Shown: positions 29,050-41,988 of the stretch, piece after piece
Numbering within the stretch: the stretch's first letter is position 1
Layout: each line of letters starts with the position of its first letter
DNA from: Cladocopium goreaui
Lineage: Eukaryota > Sar > Dinophyceae > Suessiales > Symbiodiniaceae
NCBI GenBank assembly: GCA_947184155.2
Contig: CAMXCT020001486.1
Coordinates: forward strand, 83,501 to 147,500
Length of the DNA stretch: 64,000 nucleotides
Direction of reading: 5' to 3'
The notes under the pieces: model-generated
Told to the model about the DNA's origin: nothing
The model's database searches: none
The model's input: the letters and a program-made list of their open reading frames with translations, nothing else
Program-made: the position numbers and the translations under genes

Positions 29050-29205
29050 TGCCCGGGCCCGCGGAAGCCCGCGGGCCCGCGGGCCCGCGGGGCAAGCCCG
29101 CGGCGGGCCCGCAAAGGCCCGCGGGCCCGCGAAGGCCCGCGGGCCCGCGGGCCCGCGCTAGTCTTGGGCTATCGGGCCCGCGCTAGTCTTGGGCTATAGT
29201 CCACC
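29050..29205. repeat. GC-rich palindromic repeat with CTAGTCTTGGGCTAT tail
   Basis: About 110 bp built from GGGCCCGCG and GCCCGCGGGC words, strongly self-complementary. It is followed by two copies of GGGCCCGCGCTAGTCTTGGGC. A shorter relative lies at 31441-31486. ORFs rich in GPRAKARGP are artefacts. Confidence 0.85.
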
Positions 29206-29551
29206 GTGACCTTAAGCCCGTGCAACACTAAAGACCGGCAACAGCAATGCAAAGTAATGAAAACATTCGCACATTTTGAGACATTCTGAGCAAATTTGAA
29301 GAATTTTGAGCATTTTGGAGCCGTTTTTGTGGACCAGCTTGGGTCTTTTCGAGCAAATTTCAAACAATTTTGAGCATTTTTGTCGGGCAAGTTGGGGTCA
29401 TGTCGAGCAATTCTGAGCAATTTTTGGAAGCACGATATGGCATTGTTGACCTTAGACAGTGTTCAAGATGTCTCAGTTGAGGCTGCTTTGAGACATCCTA
29501 CTTTAGCTGAAAAAGGTAGCTGATGTAAACCCCACGGATCTAGACCCTAAA

Positions 29552-30452
29552 AGGTAAGGGCGCCTCTAAGAGGCCGTGTGTTTCAGCACATGGATAGGTT
29601 TCTATTCAATTATGTTCCAAGGTTTTGCCACAACGAGAGCGGTTTTTCACAGATATCTATATTTTGTGGGTGTATCAAAAGTCATGGAAGGGTATGGAAA
29701 AATGAGAGTCACGGTGTGATTTTAATGGTTTTTGTGGGACGAAAGCCATCAGCTTGGAAAAGACAGCGTTACGCCACGCGTTTTCTTCTGCGTTGCCGAC
29801 GTCTTTGTTTCAGCCGCTTTTGCGGCCAAGTATCATCAACGTATCATCAACGCATGATCAACGTAACATCAACGTATCCACAGCGCATGATCAACGTATC
29901 ATCAACGCATGATCAACGTAACGTCAACGTATCAACAGCGCATGATCAACGTATCATCAACGCATGATCAACCTAACGTCAACGTATCATCCACGTACCA
30001 TCAACCTAGCATCAACGTATCAACAGCGCATGATCAATGTATCATCAGCGTATCATCCACGTCGCATCACCTTGCACGCAAGAGATACATGAACGTTATT
30101 GCACCCCCCCACCCCACCCAACCGCAACAGTAGCATCAACGTCTCCTCAACGTAGCATCAAAGTATGATCAACGTAACATCAACGTAGCATCCACGTCGC
30201 ATCAATTTGCACGCAAGAGACATGAATGATATTGCACCCCCCCACCCCACCCCACCCCACCCCACCCCACCCCAACAGTAGCATCAACATCTCCTCAACG
30301 TAGAATCAACGTATGATCAACGTAACATCAGCGCAGCATCCACGCCGCATCACCTTGCACACAAGAGACATGAACGTTATTGCAACTACCTGCCACCCCA
30401 CCCCACCCCAAAAACCTCAAAAAAGCACGGCCTCTTAGAGGCGCCCATACCT
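29552..30452. mobile_element. 901-bp non-autonomous TIR element (MITE-like) with internal minisatellite
   Basis: 27-bp terminal inverted repeats, 29552-29578 and 30426-30452, match at 26 of 27 positions. Each TIR starts AGGTA(A/T)GGGCGCC and contains GCCTCTAAGAGGC, itself almost palindromic. Flanks are CCTAAA on the left and AAAACG on the right; a short A/T target duplication is possible but not demonstrable. The left ~250 bp is unique. From ~29829 it holds runs of ATCAACGTA-type words. From ~30050 it has three copies of a ~130-bp unit (CGTCGCATCA, TTGCACGCAAGAGACATGAA, TTATTGCACC and a CCCCACCCCA tract). There is no transposase ORF, so it would depend on another element. Confidence 0.75.
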
Positions 30453-31336
30453 AAAACGAGACCAGTGAGTATTATAAAATAGCCTCTGGAGAAGTATTAT
30501 GAAATATTAGTTTTTTCAAATGGGTTCAATTGGACAAACCTTGCGGTGCCAGCATCCTGGGGTCATCAATTTGTGAGGATCCCACCCAAAAGTGCACTGA
30601 AAAAATGGCGTTGTAGGCGTAGGCTGGGATTTTGTGAATGCAAGGTCTGATTGACCCATGGGATTTTGTAGAGCCCGAACTGACCTCTACTTTGCATGAC
30701 GGCGCTCATGAATCGCTTTTCTGTGATTGTACAGAAACTTGGAGTTTTGGAGGGAGCAACAGGCAAGGGTTCAGTCCACACGGAGAGGTTAAGATGATTT
30801 AAGTTCACTCATTTTTTGAATCTTTGGAACTTCATACCGCGTGACCATGCCCTTTGATTGAATAAAACACCATAGCGGACAGGGACTGTGCTGCCTGTAT
30901 CGTGCTTCCATGTGCTTCTTTCACTTTGTTAGTGTTGTCCCTTCACCTGCATGTTCCGGGTTGTGAGATTCTATGTCAGCCACTCCTCTCCTCCTTCTTG
31001 TCCTCCTCGCCGCGCCTGACCTCAACCGCAAAACCCGGATCAGAGTGGTGCCCGCCGGACCTGGATCACAAGCGCCTGGGTGAGATATAGAATGCCACAC
31101 TGAAAGTGAGAAGACACAATAGCCACGTATGCCAGAAAGAATTCCAAAAGAGATGCCATAGCATGGCAGCCTTGAATTGTCAGAAGTTATGCCAGATAGA
31201 CACATATGCCAGATAGCACGCCAAAAGATATGCCAGAAAGAACGCGCGGGTCCGACTATGTCAGTTTATGCCAGAATATATTTGAAAATATTTGTTGGAT
31301 TGCCAGAATAAATACCGGAAAAGATTTGCTAGACAC
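30453..31336. other. no gene seen
   Basis: From about 31128 on, loosely repeated ATGCCAGA/CCAAAAGA words lead into the 51-bp duplication at 31337. The rest is unique with only short ORFs. Confidence 0.5.
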
Positions 31337-31486
31337 AGATGCCAGACAGAATGCAAGAAGATATAGACGATAAAATGCTGACCTGAAAGATGCCAGACAG
31401 AATGCAAGAAGATATAGACGATAAAATGCTGACCTGAAAACCCTCGGGCCCGCGCGGGCCCGCGCAAGTCTTGGGCTATCAGGGGA
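31337..31486. repeat. 51-bp tandem duplication plus GC palindrome
   Basis: AGATGCCAGACAGAATGCAA... at 31337-31387 is repeated exactly at 31388-31438. It is followed by GGGCCCGCGCGGGCCCGCG and AAGTCTTGGGCTATC, a second copy of the GC-rich repeat at 29050. Confidence 0.85.
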
Positions 31487-31489
31487 CCT

Positions 31490-34400
31490 ATGTCCTCGGT
31501 GCCATGAGTGCGAACCAAAGTTTGATTTGCAAGGTACAGATGGTACACTGGCAGTAGCCTCAGTTCTCAATGTCATCAAGTCTACAAGTCAGAGGTGCTT
31601 ATTTGTTGATTTTGAGTGTATCCATTCTCTAGAGTCTTTGCTACTGGGGAGAACTTGTAGCATTGTGATAGCCCGCCACCCACCTGGCAGCTTCCCCTCC
31701 CTCTACTTGCAATCTCTGAAACCTGCTGGCCTTCACTATCTCTAGAGTGGCGGGGTTTTGTCAGCTGCTTAGGGCTGGCCATGCAGCGCGTTGGGCACGT
31801 TGCCGCAATGCTCACCTCTCTCAGTTTGCTCGGCAGGCCAGTGGAAATCCATGGAAATGCAGCAAAAGGGAGAGTTGCAACACAAGAATTCATGGCTTGA
31901 CCCTTTGTTGAACTCTCTATTGACTGCTTCCAAACGTTTTTGCTGGAAACTCTTATCAGGTGAACCTGGGTTTGCAAGCTCCACACTTAGCCTTTCAGCA
32001 GACACTTGCTGGACAACGCGAGTGATGTTGGAGCAAGAGCTGAGAAGAATCACAATCTCTTCGATCTCCTCGATCTCTTCATCTTTTCTATCTCTCTCCC
32101 GGGTGAACCTTGCTGAACCTTGCTGAACTTTGCCGAACTTTGCTGAACTTTGCTGAACTTTGCTGAACTTTGCTGAACTTTGCTGAACTTTGCTGAAGTC
32201 ACTTCTGAGTTTTTCCATCGCTGAGGGCCACCGCGGCCTTGCCAGCTGCCCACCACTGACGCGTATTTGCGCTGAGCTGCGGCCAGTGCAAGCTCGGACC
32301 TCACAGAGGGAATGGATGTGCAATGTGCACAGAACACCTGGTACCATGTGCTACTGCTGTGTTACCTGGCATTTCAATGTACTTGAAGTCTAATGACTAG
32401 ACTGACAAGACAAAAAAAGCAGAAACGCTTCTTGAAGGAATTGTTCCACGATTGTTCCACGATTGTTCCACGATTGTTGATGATTCCAAGCTTCCTGCAG
32501 TCCCAGGGCTTCGTGGAACAACGCGCAAAGACGCCAGGCTGTGTCTGGTGGTACACGGATTTAGAATAGAAACTGGCAGAACATTTCAGTCCTGATTTGT
32601 TTGGCTCATAATGAGCCTGCTTATTGCGAGTTTCTATTCAATTGTATTCAGTGATCTGGTGCAAGCTTCAGTGTTGAAGTGGAAATGGCTGGAGAAACAG
32701 GAAGTCGGTCCTTGAGCACTGGAGGGTTGGTGATGTACTCTTCAATCTTTTCTAATACATGACCTTAGCGATCTCTAATCTTTTTCATTACAGGACTCTG
32801 AAATACTTCGAAGCTCTTTACATACCACTTTGATCCACTTTGTCAGGCACCCTGAGCCGTATCCTGTCCGGCGAGAGCCTTGAGCACTTGGATGGGGCAG
32901 TCTCTCAACAGGTCCCGGATCTTTACGGATTGATTGAATGTACGTTTGTACATTGTGATGCTCTAAGCTTCCACACTGCGTTAAGAGACGGTGCCATGTG
33001 GAGGTCGTTGCAGATCTCTTGGAGACCGTCATTGCTGCTTCTCTTGGCAACGGTGGATGCTCCTTATCAGAAGTCCGGATCTCATTGTTCAGAGATGCAA
33101 GGCAGATAGGCATCGATAGGCATCGATAGGCAACATATTGGATTATTAGAGAGCGTTCAGATAATCCTCAAGTCGACCACGTGCAGTTGCGACGAGCAAG
33201 AAGCGCACTTGTGAACTGAGATCTTCGACATAGGCATGACTTGTGGATGCCTTCACTGGACCGCCCTGCCTTTTTCAGATATCGTTCTGGTCTTGAAAGG
33301 ATCACCAGAGAATCAAAGGATGCAACAAGTCAATCGTCATTGATGTTCGTTTGATGTTCGTTTGATGTTCCTTTGATGTTCATTTGCTTAGTGGATTCTA
33401 GTGGCCTTCTTCAGGACATGTCAAAAACCAACAGCATCAAGGTCGCTAGGTCACTTGGTCTGCATCAGAGACCACAGATATCTTGTTGCGCTTGTCCGAA
33501 TGCACAAGCATTGGAGATCAAACACACATTTGAAATTTGATAGAATTGAATCCGCCACAGCTGTAAAATGATGTAAAGCGGTGAGCTGAGTCAGGTGCAA
33601 GCTTCGCGTGAGTTGACAGCTGTGCCACAGTTTTCAGGGAGACCAGAGAATCAATTGGGAGTAGATTTAGCACTGATAAAGCCTGCCACTGCAAATATTC
33701 GCCAGAGCATATTCCACTTGTAAGTGACTTCCCACAACAAGTATCTCCGGAAGCCCTTGCCTCTTCGCAAGCTTTGAGCTTGCCCTTGGATGCCCTTGGA
33801 GCCAGGAAAGACATGGAAAGACTCCAGTAGCATTGGAAAATCTGAGGTTGTTAAAGAGTTGAAAGCACCAGAGAGGAACCAAGCTGTATGACTTGTATTC
33901 TGCCGACTGGAGTCTGATAGACCGTCTATGAGTTAGGCGAGTTAGGCGAGTTAGGCGGATTGATTTGTCGAAGTATGAGACCACAAGGTCTCCTGCAGTG
34001 GCCGGAGCCAAAAGACATATCAACAAAGGTAGATGGTAGATGCTGTAGACATGAAGGTTCATGAATCACGTAAACCCACTTCAGACTGCATCGCGGCCAA
34101 GACTGCTCAATGAGTTTTTGTCATACAAGTGCTCGTCTCTGTCAATCAAATCTCGCAGCAGAGACTTTGGCAGTACCCATATCGCACAAGCAGCCTTCCA
34201 GATCATTCCAGATCTTGCAGGCCCAATAGCCAGGTTTTAAGCCTCGCCAAAGAACCCCGCTGAGCCCCTGAACCAGACTGCACCAGACTGCACCTGGGTG
34301 CACCAGCAGACTACCATTTGTATCTATTTGTCACAAGACTTCCGTCACTTTCGGCCCGTGTCAAATTACGCTTTCCTCCAGTTTCCAGATCCTCGAGGAT

Positions 34401-36469
34401 CTGGAGGCACGACAGTCTTGTTCAGTCAGGTGCTTTTAAAGCTGAAATTGGGACCCCTTCTGCTGTTCAGAACATGAATCAGCTTTGCCTTTCATATTCT
34501 TTCCCAGAAAGCCTGCTTTTGGTGTGAGCATGAAACAGTGCAGATTCTTAAATTCAGTGCTATTTCCCCACAGCTTATGTGATTGCTGAAATCAAGTTGT
34601 CTCAAACTAGAGGCTAGGCTGGCAAAGCTCGGATGGCTTCACCAAACGAGTAGAGCGCCCAGAGAGCATCTTCGTTGCGACAGACTCAACGTCTTGCTCT
34701 GTTGGTAGAAGGACGATATAAATGTCATGCTGGCAGAGAATCACGATTGTGACACTTGTGTCTTCAAGCGCAACGCCACGGTCTTTTTTGGGACAACAAG
34801 CCCCTGAATGCCACTGCTCTTGTTACATCCTGTCATGCCATGAAAGTCCCAGGTTACGGATCGAGCACCGCAACTGCACAGGCTGTTCAGACCATACTGT
34901 ACCAATGAGTTCCTACATGATCCTGCATAATCCTCATGCAGATAGTCAGATTCACATAGATTCACGATTCACGATATTTCATGATGAGCATTGAATAACT
35001 TACAGTATCTTCCAAATCCCAAGCAGCGCCGCTAGGCATCGGTTGGGTCAAACTCGATACCGACCTGAAACAAAAAGAAAGCGATAGAGCCCATCCCGTG
35101 GACAGTAGCTTGGCGACAGAAATTCTCTTCGCCCGTTATTGGCTTGGGTCATGTTCCACATTTCGTTTGGCACCGAAATTCGCTTCTTAGCAATGGTACA
35201 GAATGCACATCATATTTCGGTACAGAAAATGCAAACCCAGAAGCTGGCTTACATGCGCTTTCTATTCTGTTGCTTCTTTATTTCAGCTTGGGGTGTACAG
35301 ACCTCCTTGGAACATTTTAATATCTTTGAGCTAAATGGAGCAGATTTCCAGAGACCTCATGTAAGGCACAAGTCACATTGTCACATGGCAACCTGTGTGG
35401 CATCTTGCAATATCTTCCATACTCCAACATCAAAGAGTCCTGTTTCGATTGCGATTGTCTTTCTTCAGCCAAGGTACTTTTGGTGCTCTGGCCACCCCAC
35501 CGGAAGTCCAATGTATAGGCTTGCGCTCTTAGAGCTGCAGCGCGATTGTGACACCTCCCAAAGTGAAAATCGCTAGTCTCACATGTTGCCGCACGTTGAT
35601 GGAGAGTCATGGGTTCCACACAGTTTCACTTCGCTATTTGTTTGCTGTGAGAAAGAATGCCTAGGTAGGCGCTTCCAAAGCTGCAGCTGCGACCTCATTC
35701 AGGAGGTTTAGATCACGCTGGCTTCGATTTGACAGCTGTGTGGCTATGTGCAGCTTCGAGGCAATGATCAGCGTGGAGAGGGTTGGTCACAGGCCACAGC
35801 TTCACGACGTGTTGTGCGAACTTGTCCATGTAACTTCGTTGAAATTTCGTTGACAGCGTCATGAGCTGTACAGGTGGATAGCCATACATGGGCAGTGGTT
35901 TGCGGCGGCACGCTCCGGATGATGCAGAGGCTCTGGGATGCGCTGCAAAGTTCTAAACGGATCACTCAAAAGCAAGTTAAAAGTGTTTGAACACCTTGTT
36001 ACTTTTTTAAAAAAAGTATGGAGAAGCATGGAGCATGTCTACATGCTCTCTTCCCTATCAGCAGACTGTTGGATTTCTCCTCCAGAATCATTACCAAGCT
36101 CTAACCACTCTCATAAGTCCTCTGATAACGCAGAAGACATATTGTACCACGGCGGAACCAACGAAATCAACGTTTGCAGGACTTACCCCAAAGAGTTGAA
36201 GTCAAGATTTGCAAAGCCGGAAGGCTGCTCAATGATGCAGATAATTTTGCTCCTTTGCAAATCTGTCTGGATTTCTTGCTGCGAAACCAGACCTTCTGCT
36301 GGAGCAGAGTCGGATGCAATTCAGCGGCTGCTGTGGCAATGCGAAGGCGGAGCTTTTCCGTCAGACATGTTGCAAGTTCAAAAGGAAAGGAGACTTTGCA
36401 GAAACTTGAGCAGCTCTGCATGGTAGTGAGGAGAACTTGCGAATATATAATTCCCGAATGCGTAGCAAG
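31490..36469. other. gene-poor stretch with short tandem repeats
   Basis: No family recognised in any frame. Repeats seen: TTGCTGAACTT (11 bp, about 9 units) at 32103-32205; TTGTTCCACGA (11 bp) at 32441-32478; AGGCATCGAT (10 bp) near 33107; TGATGTTCGTT (11 bp, 4 units) at 33340-33386; GAGTTAGGC (9 bp) at 33930-33957. ORFs at 31769-32347 (-), 35139-35576 (+) and 35938-36426 (+) have no supporting motifs. Confidence 0.45.
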
Positions 36470-37800
36470 GGTTCCCGTTTCACTCTGGGGGTCTGGGGGT
36501 TGAGGCTGTGTTCGCTCGACGTTGCGTTCACGGTCGCAACCGTCCGCAACCGTTCGTACGAACTCCGTATGGCCGTGCCTATGGGAAGTTCTGCAGAGGT
36601 GGTCATTTTTGGAGGTTTCCAATGTGTAGTTGCTTCGTTTCGCGTGGCAGGCGTGGCACTTCGTGACATTCAGACGTGTTCTGCAACGTGTCGAAAGTCG
36701 TTTTGCGTGGCAGGCGCAATACTTTTGCGACGTTTTCAGAAGATGTGTTGCAGTTTTCGTGGCAGGCGCAGCACTTTGGACGTGTCCATCGTCATTTTTC
36801 GTGGCAGGCGCAGCACTTTAGACGTGTCGCGTTGCGTGTTTTTGCAAATCGCATTGGCAGGGCTGCGTTAAATGGCGACAAGGTGCAAATTCCGTGGCAG
36901 GCGTGGCGTTTTGTGACGTGTGCTGAAAACTGACGGAAGCTTCGCACGAAACATCGATATTGAGGTAGCAAAATTTAGATGTTCCTAGGAAAACTCGTAG
37001 GAAAACGTCGATTTTGAAGCTACAAAGTGTGAAAATTCGAAGAAGTCTCGCAACAAATGGGGGAAGCTGCAAAACCTCTCCTTTTCGAAGGTTTCCAAGC
37101 AGGTTGTCATGTTGTTTTGCGTGGCAGGCGTGGCACTTTCTGACATTCCAACCTGTTTGATAAGGTGTCGAACATGTCAACATTAGAGGAGGTCTTGCAC
37201 GAAATGCTCGTTTTTTGGTGTTCCCACGTGTCTCGTCTTTGGTCATTGGTTTTCCTGTGGCTTCGCCGTGTCTATGGAGGAAGCCGCAAAACCTCTCCCT
37301 TTCGAAAGTTTCCACGCAGGTTGTCATGTTGTTTTGCGTGGCAGGCGTGGCACTTTGTGACATTCCAACCTGTTTGATAAGGTGTCGAACATGTCCAAAT
37401 TGGTGGAAGTCTCGCAGGAAATGTTCGTTTTGGAGGTTTCCAAGCAGGTTGTCATGTTGTTTTGCGTGGCAGGCGTGCCACTTTGTGACATTCCAACCTG
37501 TTTGATAAGGTGTCGAACGTGTCAACATTGGAGGAGGTCTCGCACGAAATGCTCGTTTTTTTGGCGTTCCCACGTGTCTCGTCTCGAGTCTCTGGTTTTC
37601 CTGTGGCGCTCCGATGTGAATGTGTCCAAGCAGGTTGTCATGTCGTTTTGCAAGGCTGGCGTGTCACTTTGTAACCGTCCAACCTGTTTGATGATGTTCG
37701 CAAAATTTCTAAATTGGAGGAAGTCTCGTAGGAAATGCTGGTTTTTCTGCATCCACGTGTCTTGTCGCGAGTCTCTCGTTTTCCTGTGGCGTCGCCGTGT
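36470..37800. repeat. dispersed/tandem repeat with GTGGCAGGCG core
   Basis: The core (C)GTGGCAGGCG(T/C)(G/A)GCAC recurs at about 36643, 36700, 36760, 36800, 36893, 37118, 37336 and 37465, with a diverged copy at 37650. Surrounding words recur too: TTCCAACCTGTTTGATAAGG, TCCAAGCAGGTTGTCATG, GGAGGTCTCGCACGAAATG. Units are ~130-220 bp in the right half and shorter in the left. Minus-strand translation (SATPATQNNMTTC) resembles peptides I recall as repeated in Symbiodinium predictions, which supports a genome-wide repeat rather than a gene. Confidence 0.75.
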
Positions 37801-40800
37801 CTATGGGGGAAGCTGGAAAAACATGCAAGACTGCGATGATCAAAGGGTTGCTGAGATGTTCTAGATTCATGCAGATTCGTGTATTTACGGTTCTGCGTCG
37901 GCTAACATTTTGGCTGTGCTCAGTTGCCAGAGGCCATCAAGCATTCACGGTTAATGACATGGCGTTGATAGAGACAGTGAAGACCGATGTTCGAAGGTTA
38001 CTGACAGAGACCCAAGCAAATTTCGCATGGACGGGAGTGTTGCCGATTCAGGCATGAAGTTTGTCAGCATGAGAAAAAAGAATCGGAGCAATGACGCTGT
38101 TCCACTGTTCTACAATAGGTGTGAGCATTAACACTTCAATCATATCTGCGTAATAGATACTTTAATTTCGCTACCTTCCACATACGTGTGAGCATTCGGG
38201 TTCGTGGGCTTCATCTTGTGTAAATATACTGTAGATTCTGTTCATTATAAAAGGTGACAAGCGCGGTAGAAGCTGGTAGAGGCTGCAAGCCCATTCCGCT
38301 TCTACCCTCGTTCACGACTCCATGGCAGAGGTGTGAGCTTCCGCATTGAGCGCGTACCGATTCCAGCTGCTCCAGCTCAGAAGCAGGAGGCATTTGGGTA
38401 GCAGCTTCACAGATCTTCACAGATTTCACAGTCATTTGAAGGTCGACTCTGTTGCTCGCTGTTGCTCACTGTTGCTCACTGTTGCTCACTGTTGCTCACT
38501 GTTGCTCACTGTTGCTCACTATTGCTCACTGTTGCTCACTGTTGCTCACTGTTGCTCACTGTTGCTCACTGTACCTGGCATATATCTCTTTAAAAGGGTC
38601 TCAAGAAAAACATTGAGCAGGCAGCAGTCCGGGAGCCACAACCAGAGGCCTTGCGCTTTCGGAATTGTGTGGGATGCGGCTATGCGTGAGATTGTTGATG
38701 CTGCTACATTTCGAAAACGCTTGCAGGTGCACAATGAAACTGACATAGAAGATGTCAAGATAGAGGACCGTCCGTCTTACTTTTTTTGCCCCGCTTTTAA
38801 GATCAAATACCTGCGCACTCCCTTTTCATTTTTCCATTTTTCCCCGAGGCCTTTGGGCTTTTGGTTTTTTTTCGTTTTTTGGTTTTGTTCGCTGTCACAT
38901 AGCAAAGGACAAAAATGGTACCCGTGGTGATCTCTCTGATTCTCTCTGTGCTTTCGAAAGTGGAGACCCTGGGTACTTGCCAGCAAGGATGTGATAGCGG
39001 GTGCCGCTCGAGGGGCATCCGCTGTAGCATCACGTGGCCATCTCAGGGGCACAATTTCGCCAGGTATGAAGCACATGCACAATCATCTGAATGTGAGGAT
39101 CTTATACATGCATCCACCCATAAATCCATACATACATACGTCCACTAGTGCTGTATTACAGTATCGTTTACAGGTGCACATGCAAGCAGGAAGAAGCAAG
39201 TTATGGTGCAGTGTACAAAATTAGTATAAATGCACGGGCTGTGCCCATGCAGGTTGTACACATGCCAGACTGAGTTGGTTCTTGACTGCGCCAATTGTTT
39301 GCCTAGGTGCAAAAACGATAGTTATGTTTTGGGCATCAGAACGTATGACACTCAGCGAGGTTGTCAGGACAGAGGCTTCACAATCGATACAACTGCTCAC
39401 TAGAACGGAAACCACAACCCGAAGAGCTGTCTTCTTTGGCCATTTGACTGGTTGGCGGCGTTGGCGTTTGGCCTTTCTCCCTCGCCCAGGCAAAAGTTCA
39501 CAGAGCCTTTCGCCAGGCTCATTTGTCATGGATGTTGCAAAAGCCTCTAGACGGATTTGCACGCAGGCGAGCCGTGGACGGTGTCAGAGCAGTATGAACG
39601 GATATTCGCTTGCTGCACAACTTAGTACAAGTATGCTTTAATCAAGGTAATATTGGTGGGAGCATTTTGCATGTATGAAATAAGTGGCAACAGTATGCAC
39701 AGTCGAATTCAGTGGGAGTTCCCCTCTTACATCGTTCTCATTGAGTCTTTCTTTTGGACATGGTGTTGGAATCACGGTCCCGGAGTTGGTGCAGAGCACT
39801 GGCAAGGCTGGGAAAATATCTCAGCGATCTGTCGAGCAGGCTACAGAAATGTTTCGGTAGGTTTTCTGTGGTTGTCTGGTGTGGAGAGTTAAAGCTTTCC
39901 ACCTTCAATCCAGTCGGTTGCGCTTTCGGATTCACAGGCAAGGCAAGTCGTGTTTTTCCCCTTCCGCCGAGAACTTGATGAGCTCACAATAGATCTGGCT
40001 GATTGAAGTGAAGCACAGCACGATGCAAGGGAACGAAACCTTAAGGATCCAGACAACAAATCTATTAGACCTAATCGACCTAGATAGTGCACGTTTCATC
40101 AATCTCCTATTGTTGTATTTTGGTTTGATGTCTTCTCATTGCTTGCTGCACGATGTGGTCCATTTTTGGTGCATCGGCCTTTGATGAGAACTTCAGTGTG
40201 CTGAGGACTGGTGGCAGCTCCTGGTGCGCGGGGAGCACAGCATGCGTGCCATCATTTTTTCAAAAAAGGAACCTTTGGAATTGTAATGCATCGATATGAT
40301 CAGCACGCTAGAGAAGGCCAAAAATTCGAATGGCCAAGATGCAAAAATCGCCAAAGGAGGCAATGTCCAGACATGTCGAGAAAGATCTGAGAAAGATCGA
40401 TAAATGTCCAGAAAATGTCCAGAAAATGTCCAGATTCATTGTGCAAGCTGAGGCCAAAGCCAGGACAGGATCCTTCTTGATCTTAGCATCAGCTGACGTT
40501 AATTCGCGCTTCAGATTGTCGGGATTCTTTTGCAGGTGATCCGATTTGGCAAATGTTGTGTTTGGTCAATTGAGAACATAGCACAAGTATATCCGGTGAC
40601 ACCAATGACTCGACGACCGACTCGTGAGGCTATCATACGAACCTATTCGCAGTTTATCTATGTTTCTCTATTTGTACGACGGAGAGGGAATCAGCTGCGT
40701 GTTTGAGAAGACATTAGTTCTGGCAGCTCAGCTCGCACGCATGCAGTGCCAAGCCGCTGGATGCGATCAGTTCCCTCTGTGCAGGCACCTAGCGCCGGTT

Positions 40801-41985
40801 CAACGTATCTCCAAACAGATTCATTTCGTATCTTTTTTTGTTTTTAATCAAGGTAGCTTTAGCTTGGCCTCGGCTCTAGACAAGGTGCTCCCGTGAGCCA
40901 AACGATGCATGTGAACCAACGGTGCCAAGGGTGCCATGTGGATGGCGCTGGTGCGCGCAATTTTTAACGCCAGGCATCAAAACGGCAAGAGTGCCTCGTT
41001 TTGATCCACATTTCTAGTGAACACTAGTGAACCAGTGCCTACGTGGCTGTAGTGAATTATTTCAGAACGCTTGGGAGTCGCCAATGCCTAAGATTGATGA
41101 GATTCCGACAACATTCATTGATTGCTTGATTGATTGGTCTGAAGTGTTCGCGACACCTCAAGTGTTATCAGATCCTTCTCAAGAGCCAGACAATGGTCGA
41201 CATTTGCAATTCTTTGACTCGGTGAATGCAGCGGCTTATTTGGTTTGCGCTCCAAAGTCAGATGTATGAAAACATAACATCAAGCATAGAATCCGTTGGA
41301 GTAATTTAAAGTATGCATTTGGAGCACCATGAAAGGTTCAATTCAATTGAACCGTGGGAGGTCTGTATCCCAATGGAGATACCATTCAGAGGCTTCTATC
41401 TTGGTACAGGGAGGCTGAAAAGTTTCTGCACGGAGTTAGCAACAAACCTGAAACACGTTCTGACATGAGTAAAGTACATGGTAGCAAGACGTAAGTTGTG
41501 CAAGTAGCATCATTTCAGACAGTATAACTTGATAGACTCAGACATGATGTTTTTTCATTTTTTTTTTCGGCCTCGTTCGTGCAGCTCGATGCCCTGCGTA
41601 TGCCCAGCAGAGCTGTTGCAAAAAAGGCGTGCTTACAATGGCATCAATGGCATTTGATGCACGTTTTATATTGCTTCCGAAGATGCTTATTTAAACCACT
41701 GTAAGTCCACGATTCGCCAACCCCCTCATACCTCTTTTGCACCATGCTGTGCTTTCTTCCTCAGCACAACCCGCTGGTTGGAGAGCTTTGATTTGTCTTG
41801 GCAGGTCTGATTGTCTCCTGGCATGTGCTGTTTGGATCCAGGAAATCAGTTGAAGGAACTTGGGTTGGACAGCAGGCTTGGCCAGAAAATGAAACCAGCT
41901 TTTCATGGAACGTGTGCCTTCAGTGCCTTCAACTTTGCACGACTGAGCTTCTGAAGCTCGCCGAGAAGCTTGCCTTGTGGTAGGC
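37801..41985. other. no confident gene; scattered coding-like segments
   Basis: Segments with protein-like reading on the plus strand: about 38605-38800 (FGIVWDAAMREIVDAA) and 41081-41269 (MPKIDEIPTTFIDCLIDW). AATGTCCAGA (11-bp period) repeats at 40405-40437. The 341-base ORFs around 39221-39641 overlap on both strands and cannot be resolved. Probably introns and exons of unrecognised genes. Confidence 0.3.
38453..38572 (+). repeat. 10-bp minisatellite (GTTGCTCACT)
   Basis: About twelve units of GTTGCTCACT with one ATTGCTCACT variant. The ORF through it (LLLTVAHCC repeats) is an artefact. Confidence 0.93.
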
Positions 41986-41988
41986 ATC

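Noticed and set aside
28817..29186. ORFs rich in GPRAKARGPAG at the GC-rich block
   Set aside because: Translation of GGGCCCGCG palindromic repeats; no protein support.
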